Source of the DNA: Amycolatopsis rifamycinica
Lineage (GTDB): Bacteria > Actinomycetota > Actinomycetes > Mycobacteriales > Pseudonocardiaceae
DNA: 64,000 nucleotides
NCBI RefSeq assembly: GCF_000695625.1
Contig: NZ_JMQI01000047.1
Location: 124,001-188,000 of the forward strand
Reading direction: 5' to 3'
The position numbers and the translations under genes were made by a program. Of this stretch, positions 48,874-57,820 are shown piece after piece. A model generated the notes under the pieces. That model searched no databases. It saw only the letters and a list, made by a program, of their open reading frames with translations, and had not been told where the DNA came from. Each line of letters opens with the position of its first letter. Position 1 is the first letter of the stretch.

Positions 48874-51555
48874 ATGGCCGGACGGGACCCCTTCGACTAC
48901 CCCCGCGACTGGGAGGCCGACGTCGTGCTGTCCGACGGCGGCACCGTCCACCTGCGCCCGATCGTGCCCACCGACGCCGACGGCCTGGTGGCCTTCCACG
49001 CGAAGCTCTCCGAGCGCACCCGCTACTTCCGCTACTTCGGCGCCTACCCGCGGATCCCGGAACGGGACCTCAAGCGCTTCTCCACGGTCGACCACCACGA
49101 CCGGGTCGCGTTCGCCGCCTTCCTGGGCGACGACATCGTGGCCGTCGGCCGGTACGAACGGCTCGACCACGGGCCGTCGGCCGAGGTCGCCTTCGTCGTC
49201 AGCGACGCCCACCAGGGCCGCGGGCTCGGCTCGATCCTGCTGGAGCACCTCGCCGCGGCCGCGTCCGAATGCGGGCTGCGCCGGTTCGTCGCCGAGGTGC
49301 TCGCCGAGAACTCCGCCATGGTGCGCGTCTTCCGCGACGCCGGCTACCAGGTCAGCCGCGAGATCGAGGAAGGCGTGCTGCACCTGGAGTTCGACATCGA
49401 CCCGACCGAGGAGTCCCTCGCCGTCGCGCGCTCGCGGGAGCAGGCGGCCGAGGCGCGCAGCGTGCACAACCTGCTGCACCCGTCCTCGGTCGCGGTGATC
49501 GGCGCCTCCGCCGAGCCGGGCAAGGTCGGCCACGTCGCCTTCGTGAACCTCCTGGCCGCCGCGTTCACCGGCACCGTCTACCCGGTCAACCCGGAGCACC
49601 GGGCCATCCGGGGCGTCCGCGCGTACCCGTCGGTGCTGGACATCCCGGACCCGGTCGACCTGGCCGTCGTCGCGGTGCCCGCCGAGGCCGTCGAGTCCGT
49701 TTTGGACGCTTGCCTGGCCAAGGGCGTCAAAACCCTGCTGATCCTCTCCAGCGGGTTCGCCGAAGCCGGCCCGCACGGCCTGCACGCCGAGCTGCGGCTG
49801 GTCGGGGAGGCGCGGGCGCACGGCATGCGCGTGGTCGGCCCGAACGCCCTCGGCGTGCTGAACACCGCGCCCGGGATCCGCCTGAACGCCACCCTCGCGC
49901 CGCGGCTGCCCGGCCGCGGGCGCACCGGCTTCTTCTGCCAGTCCGGCGCGCTCGGCACCGCGATCCTCGCCGACGCCGAGGCACGCGGCCTCGGCCTGTC
50001 GACGTTCGTCTCGGCCGGCAACCGCGCGGACGTCTCGGGCAACGACCTGCTCCAGTACTGGGAAACCGACCCGGACACCGACCTGGTGCTGCTGTACCTT
50101 GAGTCCTTCGGCAACCCGCGCAAGTTCGCGCGGCTGGCCCGCCGCCTCGCCCGCACGAAGCCCGTGGTCGCGGTCAAGTCCGGGCGGCACGCGGTCCGCC
50201 CGCAGCTGGCGGCGACGTCGACGGAGATCGACGAGGCCAGCGTCCAGGCGCTGTTCGAGCACGCCGGGGTCGTCCGGGTGGAGTCGCTGGCGCAGCTGTT
50301 CGACACCGCGCTCGTGTTCGCCCACCAGCCGCTGCCCGCCGGGCCGCGGGTGGCCATCGTCGGCAACTCCAGCGCGATCGGGCTGCTGGCCGCCGACACC
50401 GCGCGGATGCAGGGCCTGCGGCTGGCCTCGGACCCGGTGGACGTCGGCCCGCAGGCCGGGCCGGAGGAGTTCGCCAAGGCGGTCCGCGAGGCCCTCACCT
50501 CGCCGGACACCGACGCGCTCGTCGTCGTGTTCGCGCCGCCGATCGCCATCCCCGGCACCGCGTACGCCCGCGCTCTGCGGGAGACCGTGGTCGAACTGGG
50601 GCAGCGCAAGCCGATCGTCTCGACGTTCCTCGCCGCCGAAGGGGTCCCGGACGAACTGGCCGTGCTGTCCGGCGACGGCGTGCCGACGCGGGGCTCGATC
50701 CCGTCGTACCCGAGCCCCGAACGCGCGGTGAACGCGCTGGCCCGGGTCGTCCGGTACGCGGCGTGGCGGCAACGCCCGCAGGGCACGCTGGTGCGGCCCG
50801 CGGGCATCCACACCGAGCAGGCGCAGGGCATCGTGCGCGAGTTCCTCGAAGCCGACAGCGGCAAGACGACCTTGCTCTCGGACGCCGAAGTCGTGCGGCT
50901 GCTGGACTGCTACGGCATCGACGTCGTCCCCTTCCGCATCGTGTCCACTGTGGACGCGGCTGTCGCGGCGGCGGCCGAGCTGGGCTACCCGGTGACGCTC
51001 AAGGCGGTCGACGAGCGGCTGCGCGGACGGCCCGACCTGGCCGGCGTCCGCCTCGACCTGGCCTCCGAGGACTCGGTGCGCCGGGCTTACGAGACGTTGC
51101 GCGAGGTCTCCGGCGACGACGAGGTGTACGTCCAGCGGATGGCGCCCAAGGGCCTGTCGTGCGTGATCGGGCTGCAGGACGACCCGTCGTTCGGCACGCT
51201 CGTCTCCTTCGGGCTGTCCGGGCTGGTCAGCACGCTGCTCGGCGACCGCGCCTACCGGGCGGTGCCGCTCACCGACGTCGACGCCGCGACCCTGCTGCGC
51301 GAGCCGCGGACGTCGCCGCTGCTCACCGGCTACCGCGGCGACGAGCCCGCCGACCTCGCCGCGCTGCAGGACATGGTGCTGCGCGTGGCCGCGCTGGCCG
51401 AGGACAACCCGGAGGTGCGGTCGCTGGTGCTGGACCCGATCCTGGCCTCGCCGGACGGCGCCTTCGTCGCCAACGCCCGCCTGGTGCTGGGCGCCCCGCC
51501 GTCCCGGCCCGACACCGGCCCGCGCCGGCTGCGGGCGATCAACCCCCAGGACTGA
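48874..51555 (+). CDS. Pat-type GNAT protein acetyltransferase fused to NDP-forming acyl-CoA synthetase domains
   Basis: 893 residues. The GNAT domain is N-terminal, with the acetyl-CoA loop QGRGLG at 114-119, and the acyl-CoA-synthetase part follows: CoA-binding VAVIGASAEPGKVGHV, ligase helices around FFCQSGALGTAILAD, and an ATP-grasp-like C-terminus (DAEVVRLLDCYGIDVVPFRI). This N-terminal-GNAT order is that of type II bacterial PatA enzymes, which acetylate metabolic enzymes such as acetyl-CoA synthetase. The synthetase part lacks an obvious catalytic role and probably senses acyl-CoA. ATG starts two bases after the deacetylase stop; a serine hydrolase gene follows three bases later. Confidence 0.92.
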   Translation: MAGRDPFDYPRDWEADVVLSDGGTVHLRPIVPTDADGLVAFHAKLSERTRYFRYFGAYPRIPERDLKRFSTVDHHDRVAFAAFLGDDIVAVGRYERLDHGPSAEVAFVVSDAHQGRGLGSILLEHLAAAASECGLRRFVAEVLAENSAMVRVFRDAGYQVSREIEEGVLHLEFDIDPTEESLAVARSREQAAEARSVHNLLHPSSVAVIGASAEPGKVGHVAFVNLLAAAFTGTVYPVNPEHRAIRGVRAYPSVLDIPDPVDLAVVAVPAEAVESVLDACLAKGVKTLLILSSGFAEAGPHGLHAELRLVGEARAHGMRVVGPNALGVLNTAPGIRLNATLAPRLPGRGRTGFFCQSGALGTAILADAEARGLGLSTFVSAGNRADVSGNDLLQYWETDPDTDLVLLYLESFGNPRKFARLARRLARTKPVVAVKSGRHAVRPQLAATSTEIDEASVQALFEHAGVVRVESLAQLFDTALVFAHQPLPAGPRVAIVGNSSAIGLLAADTARMQGLRLASDPVDVGPQAGPEEFAKAVREALTSPDTDALVVVFAPPIAIPGTAYARALRETVVELGQRKPIVSTFLAAEGVPDELAVLSGDGVPTRGSIPSYPSPERAVNALARVVRYAAWRQRPQGTLVRPAGIHTEQAQGIVREFLEADSGKTTLLSDAEVVRLLDCYGIDVVPFRIVSTVDAAVAAAAELGYPVTLKAVDERLRGRPDLAGVRLDLASEDSVRRAYETLREVSGDDEVYVQRMAPKGLSCVIGLQDDPSFGTLVSFGLSGLVSTLLGDRAYRAVPLTDVDAATLLREPRTSPLLTGYRGDEPADLAALQDMVLRVAALAEDNPEVRSLVLDPILASPDGAFVANARLVLGAPPSRPDTGPRRLRAINPQD

Positions 51556-51557
51556 GC

Positions 51558-52706
51558 ATGCCGTCGCTGACCGGGCTGCTGACCCGGCACACCGGTGACC
51601 TGCCGGGCGCGGTGGCCCTGGTCGCCCGCGGCGAGCAGGTCGAAGCCGCGGTCGCCGGCTCGGCCGACGCCGAGGGCAGGGTGCCGATGGCGCGGGACTC
51701 GCTGTTCCGCATCGGGTCGCTCACCAAGCCGATCACCGCCGCGGCCGTCCTGCTGCTCGTCGACGACGGCGCACTCGCCCTGGCCGACCCGGTCGCGCGG
51801 TGGCTCCCGGAACTGGCGTCGCCGGTGGTCGTCCGGACGCCTTCGGGGCCGGTCGACGACGTCGTGCCGGCCGTCCGCCCGATCACGGTCGCCGACCTGC
51901 TCACCTTCCGCTGCGGGTACGGCCTCGCCGCCGACATGACGCTGCCCGCGGCCGACCTGCTGCGGCAGGTGCTGGGCCGCCCGGCGGCGTCGCCGCGGGC
52001 GCCGGCGCCCGACGAGTGGCTGGCGGCGCTGGCGCAGGTGCCGCTGCTGCACCAGCCGGGAGAAGCGTGGCTCTACGACACCGCCTCGGACCTCCAGGGC
52101 GTGCTGATCGCGCGGGTCGCCGGCCGTCCGCTGCCGGAATTCCTGGCGGAGCGGCTGTTCGAGCCGCTCGGCATGGCCGACACCGGGTTCACCGTGCCGA
52201 CCGCGGCGCTCGGCCGGTTCACCAGCGCCTACCGCCACGGCGAGGAGGGGCTGCGGCTGATCGACTCGCCGGAGGGCCGGTGGAGCGCCTCGCCGCCGTT
52301 CCCGTCCGGAGCCGGCGGGCTGGTCTCGACGGCCGACGACCTGCTGGCGTTCGCCCGGTTCCTGCGCGACGAGGGCACGGCGGGCGGCCACCGCCTGCTG
52401 ACGCCGGAGTCGGTCCACCGGATGACGACCGATCACCTGACGCCGGCCCAGCGCGAGGCGGCCCGGCCGTTCCTGCACGGCCAGGGCTGGGGATACGGCG
52501 GATCGGTGGACGTCGACGCGAAGCAACCCTGGGAGGTCCCGGGCCGCTACGGCTGGACCGGCGGGGGAACGGTCCTGCACCTGGTCCCGGCGACGGGCAC
52601 GATCTCCGTCCTGCTCACCCAGGTCGAGCCGACCAGCCCCGAGCCCACCCCGCTGATGAAGGAGTTCTGGACCTACGCGGCGGGCGGCGCCGGCGGACCT
52701 GGGTAA
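51558..52706 (+). CDS. Class C beta-lactamase-like serine hydrolase
   Basis: 382 residues. The SxxK nucleophile motif is FRIGSLTKPIT, the YxN-like motif appears as LYDTASDLQG, and the GRYGWTGGG strand matches the KTG position. Such esterase/carboxypeptidase-like proteins act on a variety of esters or amides; no signal peptide is visible, so it is cytosolic. It starts two bases after the PatA gene and is probably co-transcribed. The last 34 bases overlap the convergent acyl-CoA dehydrogenase. Confidence 0.9.
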   Translation: MPSLTGLLTRHTGDLPGAVALVARGEQVEAAVAGSADAEGRVPMARDSLFRIGSLTKPITAAAVLLLVDDGALALADPVARWLPELASPVVVRTPSGPVDDVVPAVRPITVADLLTFRCGYGLAADMTLPAADLLRQVLGRPAASPRAPAPDEWLAALAQVPLLHQPGEAWLYDTASDLQGVLIARVAGRPLPEFLAERLFEPLGMADTGFTVPTAALGRFTSAYRHGEEGLRLIDSPEGRWSASPPFPSGAGGLVSTADDLLAFARFLRDEGTAGGHRLLTPESVHRMTTDHLTPAQREAARPFLHGQGWGYGGSVDVDAKQPWEVPGRYGWTGGGTVLHLVPATGTISVLLTQVEPTSPEPTPLMKEFWTYAAGGAGGPG

Positions 52707-53755
52707 TCCCGAGTGGCCGAGGTCGGGCCCGCGAGGAGGTCGCCGAGGGTGAGGAGCTGGGGAGTCGCGGAGCCGAGCTCGAACTCCAGGCGCTTCGCCG
52801 CCGTGAAGTAGCGGTGCACCACGTGGTCGACGTCGATGCCGACGCCGCCGTGGACGTGCACGGCCGTGTGGGCCACCCGGTGGCCCGCCTCCGCCGCCCA
52901 GAACTTCGCCGTCGCCACGGCTTCGGCAGCCGAGGCGGCCGGGACGGCGGGGTCGGCGGTCAGCTGCCAGGCCGCCTGGAGCGTCGTCAGGCGGACCGCT
53001 TCGACGTCGAGGTAAGCGTCCGCCAGGCGCTGGCGGACCGCCTGGAACCCGCCGATCACGTGGTCGAACTGCTTCCGCTCGGCCGCGTACGCCGCGGTCA
53101 GCTCCAGCGCCCGCTCGACCACGCCGAGCTGCTGCGCGCACACCCCGACCGTCCCGCGCAGGCGCAGCCACTCGCCGATGTCGCCCAGCGGTACCCCCGG
53201 CACTTCGGACAGCGAAAGCAGCGCGGCGTCCGCGTGGTCGGTCGCCTGCTGCGGCCGCACCGACACCCCCGCCGCGGCCGCGTCCACCAGGAACACCTCG
53301 CCGGACGCCGCCACCAGGAACCCGTGGGCGAACGCGCCGAACGGCACCGCGGTCCGAGCCCCGGAGACGCGGCCGTCCGAAGCGGTGAACCCGGACAGCG
53401 CCACCGCCAGCACGCGCTCGCCGCGCAGGACCGGCAGCACCCAGCGCTCGACGAGCTCCGGCGTGCCGAACTCCGCCAGCGCCGACGCCGCCATCGTGAT
53501 CGACGACAGGTACGGGACCGCCGCCACCGCGCGGCCGATCTCGGTCAGCACCGCGCACTGCTCCAGCAGGCCGTACCCGCCGCCGCCGAGCGACGACGGC
53601 AGGGCCGCGTCCAGCACGCCCGCCTGGCCGAGCGCCGTCCACGAGACCGTGTCGAAGCCGCCGGTGCCGTGCGGGTCGTGGGTGGCCTTGTCGGCCAGCA
53701 GCCGCCGGGTCAGCGCGGCGAGGTCGGCCGACGCTTCGGAAGGGGTGAAGTCCAT
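52673..53755 (-). CDS. fadE27: Acyl-CoA dehydrogenase subunit, FadE27-like
   Basis: 360 residues of the acyl-CoA dehydrogenase fold. The C-terminal helix region has YAAERKQFDHVIGGFQAVRQ and HRVAHTAVHVHGGVGIDVDH; the YEGT-type catalytic region near the end is not conserved, as expected for the partner of a heterotetramer. Adjacent fadE26 supplies the catalytic subunit. FadE26/27 (ChsE4-ChsE5) dehydrogenate the first intermediates of the sterol side chain. Together with the mce4 genes this supports a steroid-catabolic locus. It lies 22 bases after fadE26 on the same strand. Confidence 0.85.
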   Translation of the reverse strand: MDFTPSEASADLAALTRRLLADKATHDPHGTGGFDTVSWTALGQAGVLDAALPSSLGGGGYGLLEQCAVLTEIGRAVAAVPYLSSITMAASALAEFGTPELVERWVLPVLRGERVLAVALSGFTASDGRVSGARTAVPFGAFAHGFLVAASGEVFLVDAAAAGVSVRPQQATDHADAALLSLSEVPGVPLGDIGEWLRLRGTVGVCAQQLGVVERALELTAAYAAERKQFDHVIGGFQAVRQRLADAYLDVEAVRLTTLQAAWQLTADPAVPAASAAEAVATAKFWAAEAGHRVAHTAVHVHGGVGIDVDHVVHRYFTAAKRLEFELGSATPQLLTLGDLLAGPTSATRDYPGPPAPPAA

Positions 53756-53777
53756 CTTTTCTCCTGACTGAGTGCTC

Positions 53778-54941
53778 CTAGCGCGTGACGGGCAGGCCGA
53801 GTGCGGTCGCGGCGATCATGTCCCGCTGGATCTCGTTGGTGCCGCCGCCGAAGGTGAGGATCAGCGCCGACCGGTGCAGGCGCTCGATCCGCCCGGCCAG
53901 CAGCGCGCCCGGCGAGCCTTCGCGGACGACGGCGGCCGCGCCGAGCACCTCCATCAGCAGCCGGTAGGCCTCGATCGCGAACTCCGTGCCGAACACCTTC
54001 GTCGCCGACGCCTCCGCCGGGCCGAGCTCGCTGGCCGCGGCCGCCCAGGCGATCCGCCAGTTCCGCAGCTTCAGGTACTCCGCGCCCGCGTGCACCCGCG
54101 CCAGGTTCAGCCGCACCCATTCGTGCTCGGTGGCGCCGGTCTCCTTCGCCCACGCCAGCACGTCGGCGAGGGCCTTGCGGATCGGCGCCGACGACGTCAG
54201 CGCGACGCGCTCGTGGTTGAGCTGGTTGGTGATCAGCGGCCAGCCCGCGTTCTCCTCCGCGACGCGCGCCGACACCGGCACGCGCACGCCGTCGTAATAA
54301 GTCGCGCTCGTCCCGGCGCCGGCGACCGTGTGCACCTTGGTCCAGGAAAAACCGGGAGACGACGTCGGCACGATGAGGATCGACAGCCCGCGGTGCTTCT
54401 TCGCGTCCGGGTCGGTCCGGACCGCGAGCCAGACGTAGTCGGCGTACTCGATCAGGCTGGTCCACATCTTCTGGCCGGTGACGACGTACTCGTCGCCGTC
54501 GCGTTCGGCGCGCGTCCGCAGTGACGCCAGGTCGGTGCCGGCCTCCGGCTCGGAGTAGCCGATCGAGAAGTGCAGCTCGCCGGCGGCGATCTTCGGCAGG
54601 TAGAACGCCTTCTGCTCTTCGGTGCCGTAGCGCATGATCGTCGGGCCGACGGTGTTCACCGTCAGGAACGGGACCGGCACCCCGGCGACCGCCGCTTCGT
54701 CGGTGAAGACGAGCTGGTCGAGCATCGACCGGTCCTGCCCGCCGTACTCCTTCGGCCAGCCCAGCGCGAGCCAGCCGTCCTTGCCCAGCTGCCGCACGAT
54801 CTCCTTGTACGCCAGGCCATCGCCGTATTCGCCGCCGCCCGAGCGGAGGCCCGCGCGCCGCTCCGGCGTCATCAGCTCGGCGAAGTACTCCCGAAGCTCC
54901 GCGGCCAGCGCGCGCTGCTGGAGCGTGTAATCGATCCGCAC
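53778..54941 (-). CDS. fadE26: Acyl-CoA dehydrogenase catalytic subunit, FadE26-like
   Basis: 387 residues. FAD-binding IGYSEPEAGTDLASL and TGQKMWTSLIEYADY, and GGGTNEIQRDMI in the C-terminal region, which lacks the Glu of classic acyl-CoA dehydrogenases at that position. A glutamate in helix G, Glu244 in NQLNHERVAL, occupies the place used as catalytic base in isovaleryl-CoA dehydrogenase and in ChsE4. It forms a complex with FadE27 to act on cholesterol side-chain CoA thioesters. GTG start; a KstR-like palindrome lies in the 103-base gap to divergent fdxD, so KstR probably regulates this pair. Confidence 0.88.
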   Translation of the reverse strand: MRIDYTLQQRALAAELREYFAELMTPERRAGLRSGGGEYGDGLAYKEIVRQLGKDGWLALGWPKEYGGQDRSMLDQLVFTDEAAVAGVPVPFLTVNTVGPTIMRYGTEEQKAFYLPKIAAGELHFSIGYSEPEAGTDLASLRTRAERDGDEYVVTGQKMWTSLIEYADYVWLAVRTDPDAKKHRGLSILIVPTSSPGFSWTKVHTVAGAGTSATYYDGVRVPVSARVAEENAGWPLITNQLNHERVALTSSAPIRKALADVLAWAKETGATEHEWVRLNLARVHAGAEYLKLRNWRIAWAAAASELGPAEASATKVFGTEFAIEAYRLLMEVLGAAAVVREGSPGALLAGRIERLHRSALILTFGGGTNEIQRDMIAATALGLPVTR

Positions 54942-54999
54942 CCGTCACCTCCACCCGGTCCGGCTCGTTGTGGTGCCGTACCGGCTCCCGGCGTTACAG

Positions 55000-55013
55000 T
55001 AGAACCTGTTCTA
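55000..55013. promoter_or_regulatory. KstR operator between fadE26 and fdxD
   Basis: TAGAACCTGTTCTA is an exact match to the KstR core (TnnAACnnGTTnnA) and palindromic in its arms. It lies in the divergent promoter region and fits the regulator that controls sterol catabolism genes. Confidence 0.85.
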
Positions 55014-55044
55014 GTTGTACCAGGGCTCGAGTGGCGGAGGAAGC

Positions 55045-55236
55045 ATGGAGATCGGCGTCGACCGGCTGCTGTGCGAGGCGAACGCGGTGTGCGTGGGGCT
55101 CGCCCCGGACGTCTTCGACCTCGACGACGAGGAAGAACTGGTGATCCAGCCGGGCCCGGTGCCGGACGATGAGGTAGAACGCGTTACCAGCGCGATCAAA
55201 GGATGCCCGAAGAATGCCCTGTTCATCACGGGTTAG
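55045..55236 (+). CDS. Small ferredoxin FdxD-like
   Basis: 63 residues. Cysteines at LLCEANAVC and KGCPKNAL give the C-x5-C ... CP spacing of a [3Fe-4S] ferredoxin. Such ferredoxins hand electrons to cytochrome P450s (for example CYP125 or CYP142) that start sterol side-chain oxidation. The ATG at 55045 follows GGAGG by five bases. In M. tuberculosis fdxD lies in the same divergent position beside fadE26. Confidence 0.88.
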   Translation: MEIGVDRLLCEANAVCVGLAPDVFDLDDEEELVIQPGPVPDDEVERVTSAIKGCPKNALFITG

Positions 55237-55265
55237 CACCGTTTACTCAGGGGCTTGCCTTGAAC

Positions 55266-55279
55266 GAGAACAAATTCTA
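55266..55279. promoter_or_regulatory. Degenerate KstR-like site before the first dehydrogenase
   Basis: GAGAACAAATTCTA differs from TAGAACnnGTTCTA at two positions. It lies 41 bases upstream of the GTG of the short-chain dehydrogenase and may drive the dehydrogenase-yrbE-mce genes. Confidence 0.5.
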
Positions 55280-55319
55280 ATGTAGGCGCCACATCCAGGA
55301 CTCGACGAGGAGGTCCGCG

Positions 55320-56177
55320 GTGAGCTTGACCGGCAGGACAGCGATCGTAACCGGCGCCGCCGCGGGGCTGGGCCGGGCCGAAGCGCTCGCGCTCGCCGCC
55401 CAGGGTGCCACCGTCGTCGTCAACGACATCGGCGAGCCGAAGGACGTCGTGGCCGAGATCGAAGCGGCCGGCGGCAAGGCCGTCGCGGTCGCCGGCGACG
55501 TCGGCGACCGCGCCACGGCCGACGCGCTCACCGAGGCCGCGCTCGACCTCGGCGGGCTCGACATCGTGGTCAACAACGCGGGCGTGCTGCGCGACAAGAT
55601 GCTGTTCTCGATGTCCGACGACGACTGGGACACCGTGCTGCGCGTGCACCTGCGCGGCCACTTCCTGTTGTCCCGCAACGCCGCGAAGCACTGGCGCGAC
55701 CAATCCAAAACGGACGGCGCGCCGGTGTACGGGCGGCTGGTCAACACCGCGTCCGAGGCGTTCCTCATCGGCTCGCCGGGCCAGCCCAACTACGCCGCGG
55801 CGAAGGCGGGCATCACCGCGCTCACCATGTCGGCCGCCCGGAGCCTGGCCAAGTACGGCGTCCGCGCCAACGCGATCTGCCCTCGCGCGCGGACGGCGAT
55901 GACCGAGGGCGTGTTCGGCGCCGCCCCTGCCGAAGGCGCCGATCCGCTCTCGGTCGAGCACGTCGCCCCCTTCGTCGCCTACCTCGCCTCCCCGGCGGCC
56001 GAGCACGTCAACGGCCAGGTGTTCGTCGTGCACGGCGGCACGGTCGCGCTGGTCGAGCCGCCGAGGATCGAGCAGCGCTGGAAGCTCGACGAGCTCGAGA
56101 CGTCCTTCACCACCTTCTTCGCCGACCGCGACCCCGGCCGGATGTTCGCCGCCACCGAGATCCTGGGAGAGTCATGA
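55320..56177 (+). CDS. Short-chain dehydrogenase/reductase (Hsd4B position)
   Basis: 285 residues. NAD(P)-binding TGAAAGLG at 11-18, NNAG near 90 and the catalytic YAAAK near 160 define the classical SDR fold; an extra C-terminal 30-residue tail is present (EPPRIEQRWKLDELETSF). The equivalent gene (Rv3502c) lies between fdxD and yrbE4A in mycobacteria, where it is annotated as a 17-beta-hydroxysteroid-type dehydrogenase. It probably oxidises a sterol side-chain hydroxyacyl-CoA. GTG 55320; its stop overlaps the next gene by ATGA. Confidence 0.88.
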   Translation: MSLTGRTAIVTGAAAGLGRAEALALAAQGATVVVNDIGEPKDVVAEIEAAGGKAVAVAGDVGDRATADALTEAALDLGGLDIVVNNAGVLRDKMLFSMSDDDWDTVLRVHLRGHFLLSRNAAKHWRDQSKTDGAPVYGRLVNTASEAFLIGSPGQPNYAAAKAGITALTMSAARSLAKYGVRANAICPRARTAMTEGVFGAAPAEGADPLSVEHVAPFVAYLASPAAEHVNGQVFVVHGGTVALVEPPRIEQRWKLDELETSFTTFFADRDPGRMFAATEILGES

Positions 56178-56932
56178 GGCTGGACGGGAAGATCGCCCTG
56201 ATCACCGGCGCCGCGCGCGGGCAGGGCGAGGCCGCCGCGCGCGCGTTCGTCGCCGAAGGCGCGAAGGTGGTGATCGCCGACATCCTCGACGACGAGGGCA
56301 AGCAGCTGGCCGCCGACCTCGGCGAGCAAGCCGTCTACCAGCACCTCGACGTCGGCGACGAGGACGGCTGGGCGGCCGCGGTCGAGCGCGCGACCACCGA
56401 GTTCGGCCACCCGAACGTGCTGGTCAACAACGCGGGCATCCTGCACTTCTCGGAGCTCGGGCAGACGACGCTGGCCGATTACGAGCGCGTGATCCGGGTG
56501 AACCAGATCGGGGCGTTTCTCGGCATGCGCTCGGTCGTTGAACCGATGACCGCCGCCGGCGGTGGCTCCATCGTCAACGTGTCCTCTGTGGAGGGTCTGG
56601 CCGGGATGCCCTACCTCGTCGCCTACACCGCGAGCAAGTTCGCGATCCGCGGCATGACCAAGGTCGCGGCGATGGAACTGGGCCGCAAGCACATCCGCGT
56701 CAACTCGGTGCACCCCGGCGCGATCGACACCAAGATGGTCGAGACGGCGGCGGGCGGGCAGAAAGTCGACATGTCGTACGTCGGGAAGAAGGTCGCCCTG
56801 AAGCGGGTGGGGCAACCCGAGGACATCGCCAAGCTGGTGTTGTTCCTGGCCAGCGACGAGAGCGCGTACTGCACGGGTGCGGAGTTCGTGGCGGACGGCG
56901 GCGCCACGGCGACGCACGCCCTCAACTTCTGA
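56174..56932 (+). CDS. Short-chain dehydrogenase, hydroxysteroid-type
   Basis: 252 residues. TGAARGQG cofactor loop near residue 11, NNAGILHFS at about 91-98, and YTASKFAIRG catalytic Tyr-Lys at about 155. The closest named pattern is the 3-alpha/20-beta-hydroxysteroid dehydrogenase group. ATG overlaps the preceding stop, so the pair is co-translated. An AACACCGCTAACG hairpin follows before yrbE4A. The substrate cannot be read from the sequence; the locus implies a steroid. Confidence 0.88.
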   Translation: MRLDGKIALITGAARGQGEAAARAFVAEGAKVVIADILDDEGKQLAADLGEQAVYQHLDVGDEDGWAAAVERATTEFGHPNVLVNNAGILHFSELGQTTLADYERVIRVNQIGAFLGMRSVVEPMTAAGGGSIVNVSSVEGLAGMPYLVAYTASKFAIRGMTKVAAMELGRKHIRVNSVHPGAIDTKMVETAAGGQKVDMSYVGKKVALKRVGQPEDIAKLVLFLASDESAYCTGAEFVADGGATATHALNF

Positions 56933-56954
56933 CGGAGAACTGCCGAAGGATTCA

Positions 56955-56982
56955 GTGAACACCGCTAACGAAAAGCGGTCAC
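56955..56982. promoter_or_regulatory. Imperfect stem-loop between the dehydrogenase and yrbE4A
   Basis: ACCGCT (56961-56966) pairs with AGCGGT (56974-56979), with GTGA and CAC extending it after a two-base bulge. It is 22 bases after the stop and could partly terminate or process the message before the permease genes. Confidence 0.4.
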
Positions 56983-57031
56983 CGGGTGTGGAGAAGACTC
57001 GGAGGGCGACGGCGAGCTACGGGGAGGTGTG

Positions 57032-57820
57032 GTGAGCGGAGGCACGGGCACGCTCCCGGGAACCGCGGCCCTGACCCAGGTCGGGCGCCTGGCGACGCTG
57101 TCCTGGGAAGTCCTGCGCGCGATCTTCAAGCGCCCCTTCCAGGCCCGCGAGTGGATCCAGCAGTGCTGGTTCTTCGCCAGCGTGACCATCCTCCCGACCG
57201 CGCTGGTCGCCATCCCGTTCGGCGCGGTCATCGCCCTGCAGCTCGGCTCGCTCACCGCCCAGATCGGCGCCCAGTCGTTCACCGGCGCGGCCAGCGCCCT
57301 GGCCATCGTGCAGCAGGCCAGCCCGCTGATCACCGCGCTGCTGGTCGCGGGCGCCGGCGGCAGCGCGGTCTGCGCCGACATCGGCGCGCGCAAGATCCGC
57401 GAAGAGATCGACGCCATGGAGGTCCTCGGCGTCAACCCGATCCAGCGCCTGATCGTGCCCCGGGTACTCGCCGCGATGGTCGTTTCGGTGCTGTTGAACG
57501 GCTTGGTCAGCGTGGTCGGCGTGCTGGGCGGCTACTTCTTCAACGTCGTGCTCCAAGGCGGCACGCCCGGCGCCTACCTGGCCAGCTTCAACGCCCTCGC
57601 GCAGGTGCCGGACCTGTGGGTCAGCGAGATCAAGGCGCTGCTCTACGGCTTCGTCGCCGGGGTGGTCGCCGCCTTCCGCGGGCTGAACCCGGCTGGCGGG
57701 CCGAAGGGCGTCGGCGACGCCGTCAACCAGGCCGTCGTCATCACGTTCCTGCTGCTGTTCCTGATCAACGTCGTGCTCACCGCGATCTACCTGCGGATCG
57801 TCCCGCCGAAGGCGATGTGA
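57032..57820 (+). CDS. yrbE4A: Mce permease subunit YrbE4A
   Basis: 262 residues of the MlaE/YrbE fold with five or six membrane segments. The coupling loop signature EEIDAMEVLGVNPIQRLIVP lies mid-protein, and FLLLFLINVVLTAIYLR ends it. YrbE4A and YrbE4B form the inner-membrane permease that works with an MceG ATPase to import lipids; mce4 imports cholesterol. The GTG at 57032 has GGGGAGG four bases upstream; 57029 is an alternative. Its stop overlaps yrbE4B (TGATG). Confidence 0.95.
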   Translation: MSGGTGTLPGTAALTQVGRLATLSWEVLRAIFKRPFQAREWIQQCWFFASVTILPTALVAIPFGAVIALQLGSLTAQIGAQSFTGAASALAIVQQASPLITALLVAGAGGSAVCADIGARKIREEIDAMEVLGVNPIQRLIVPRVLAAMVVSVLLNGLVSVVGVLGGYFFNVVLQGGTPGAYLASFNALAQVPDLWVSEIKALLYGFVAGVVAAFRGLNPAGGPKGVGDAVNQAVVITFLLLFLINVVLTAIYLRIVPPKAM

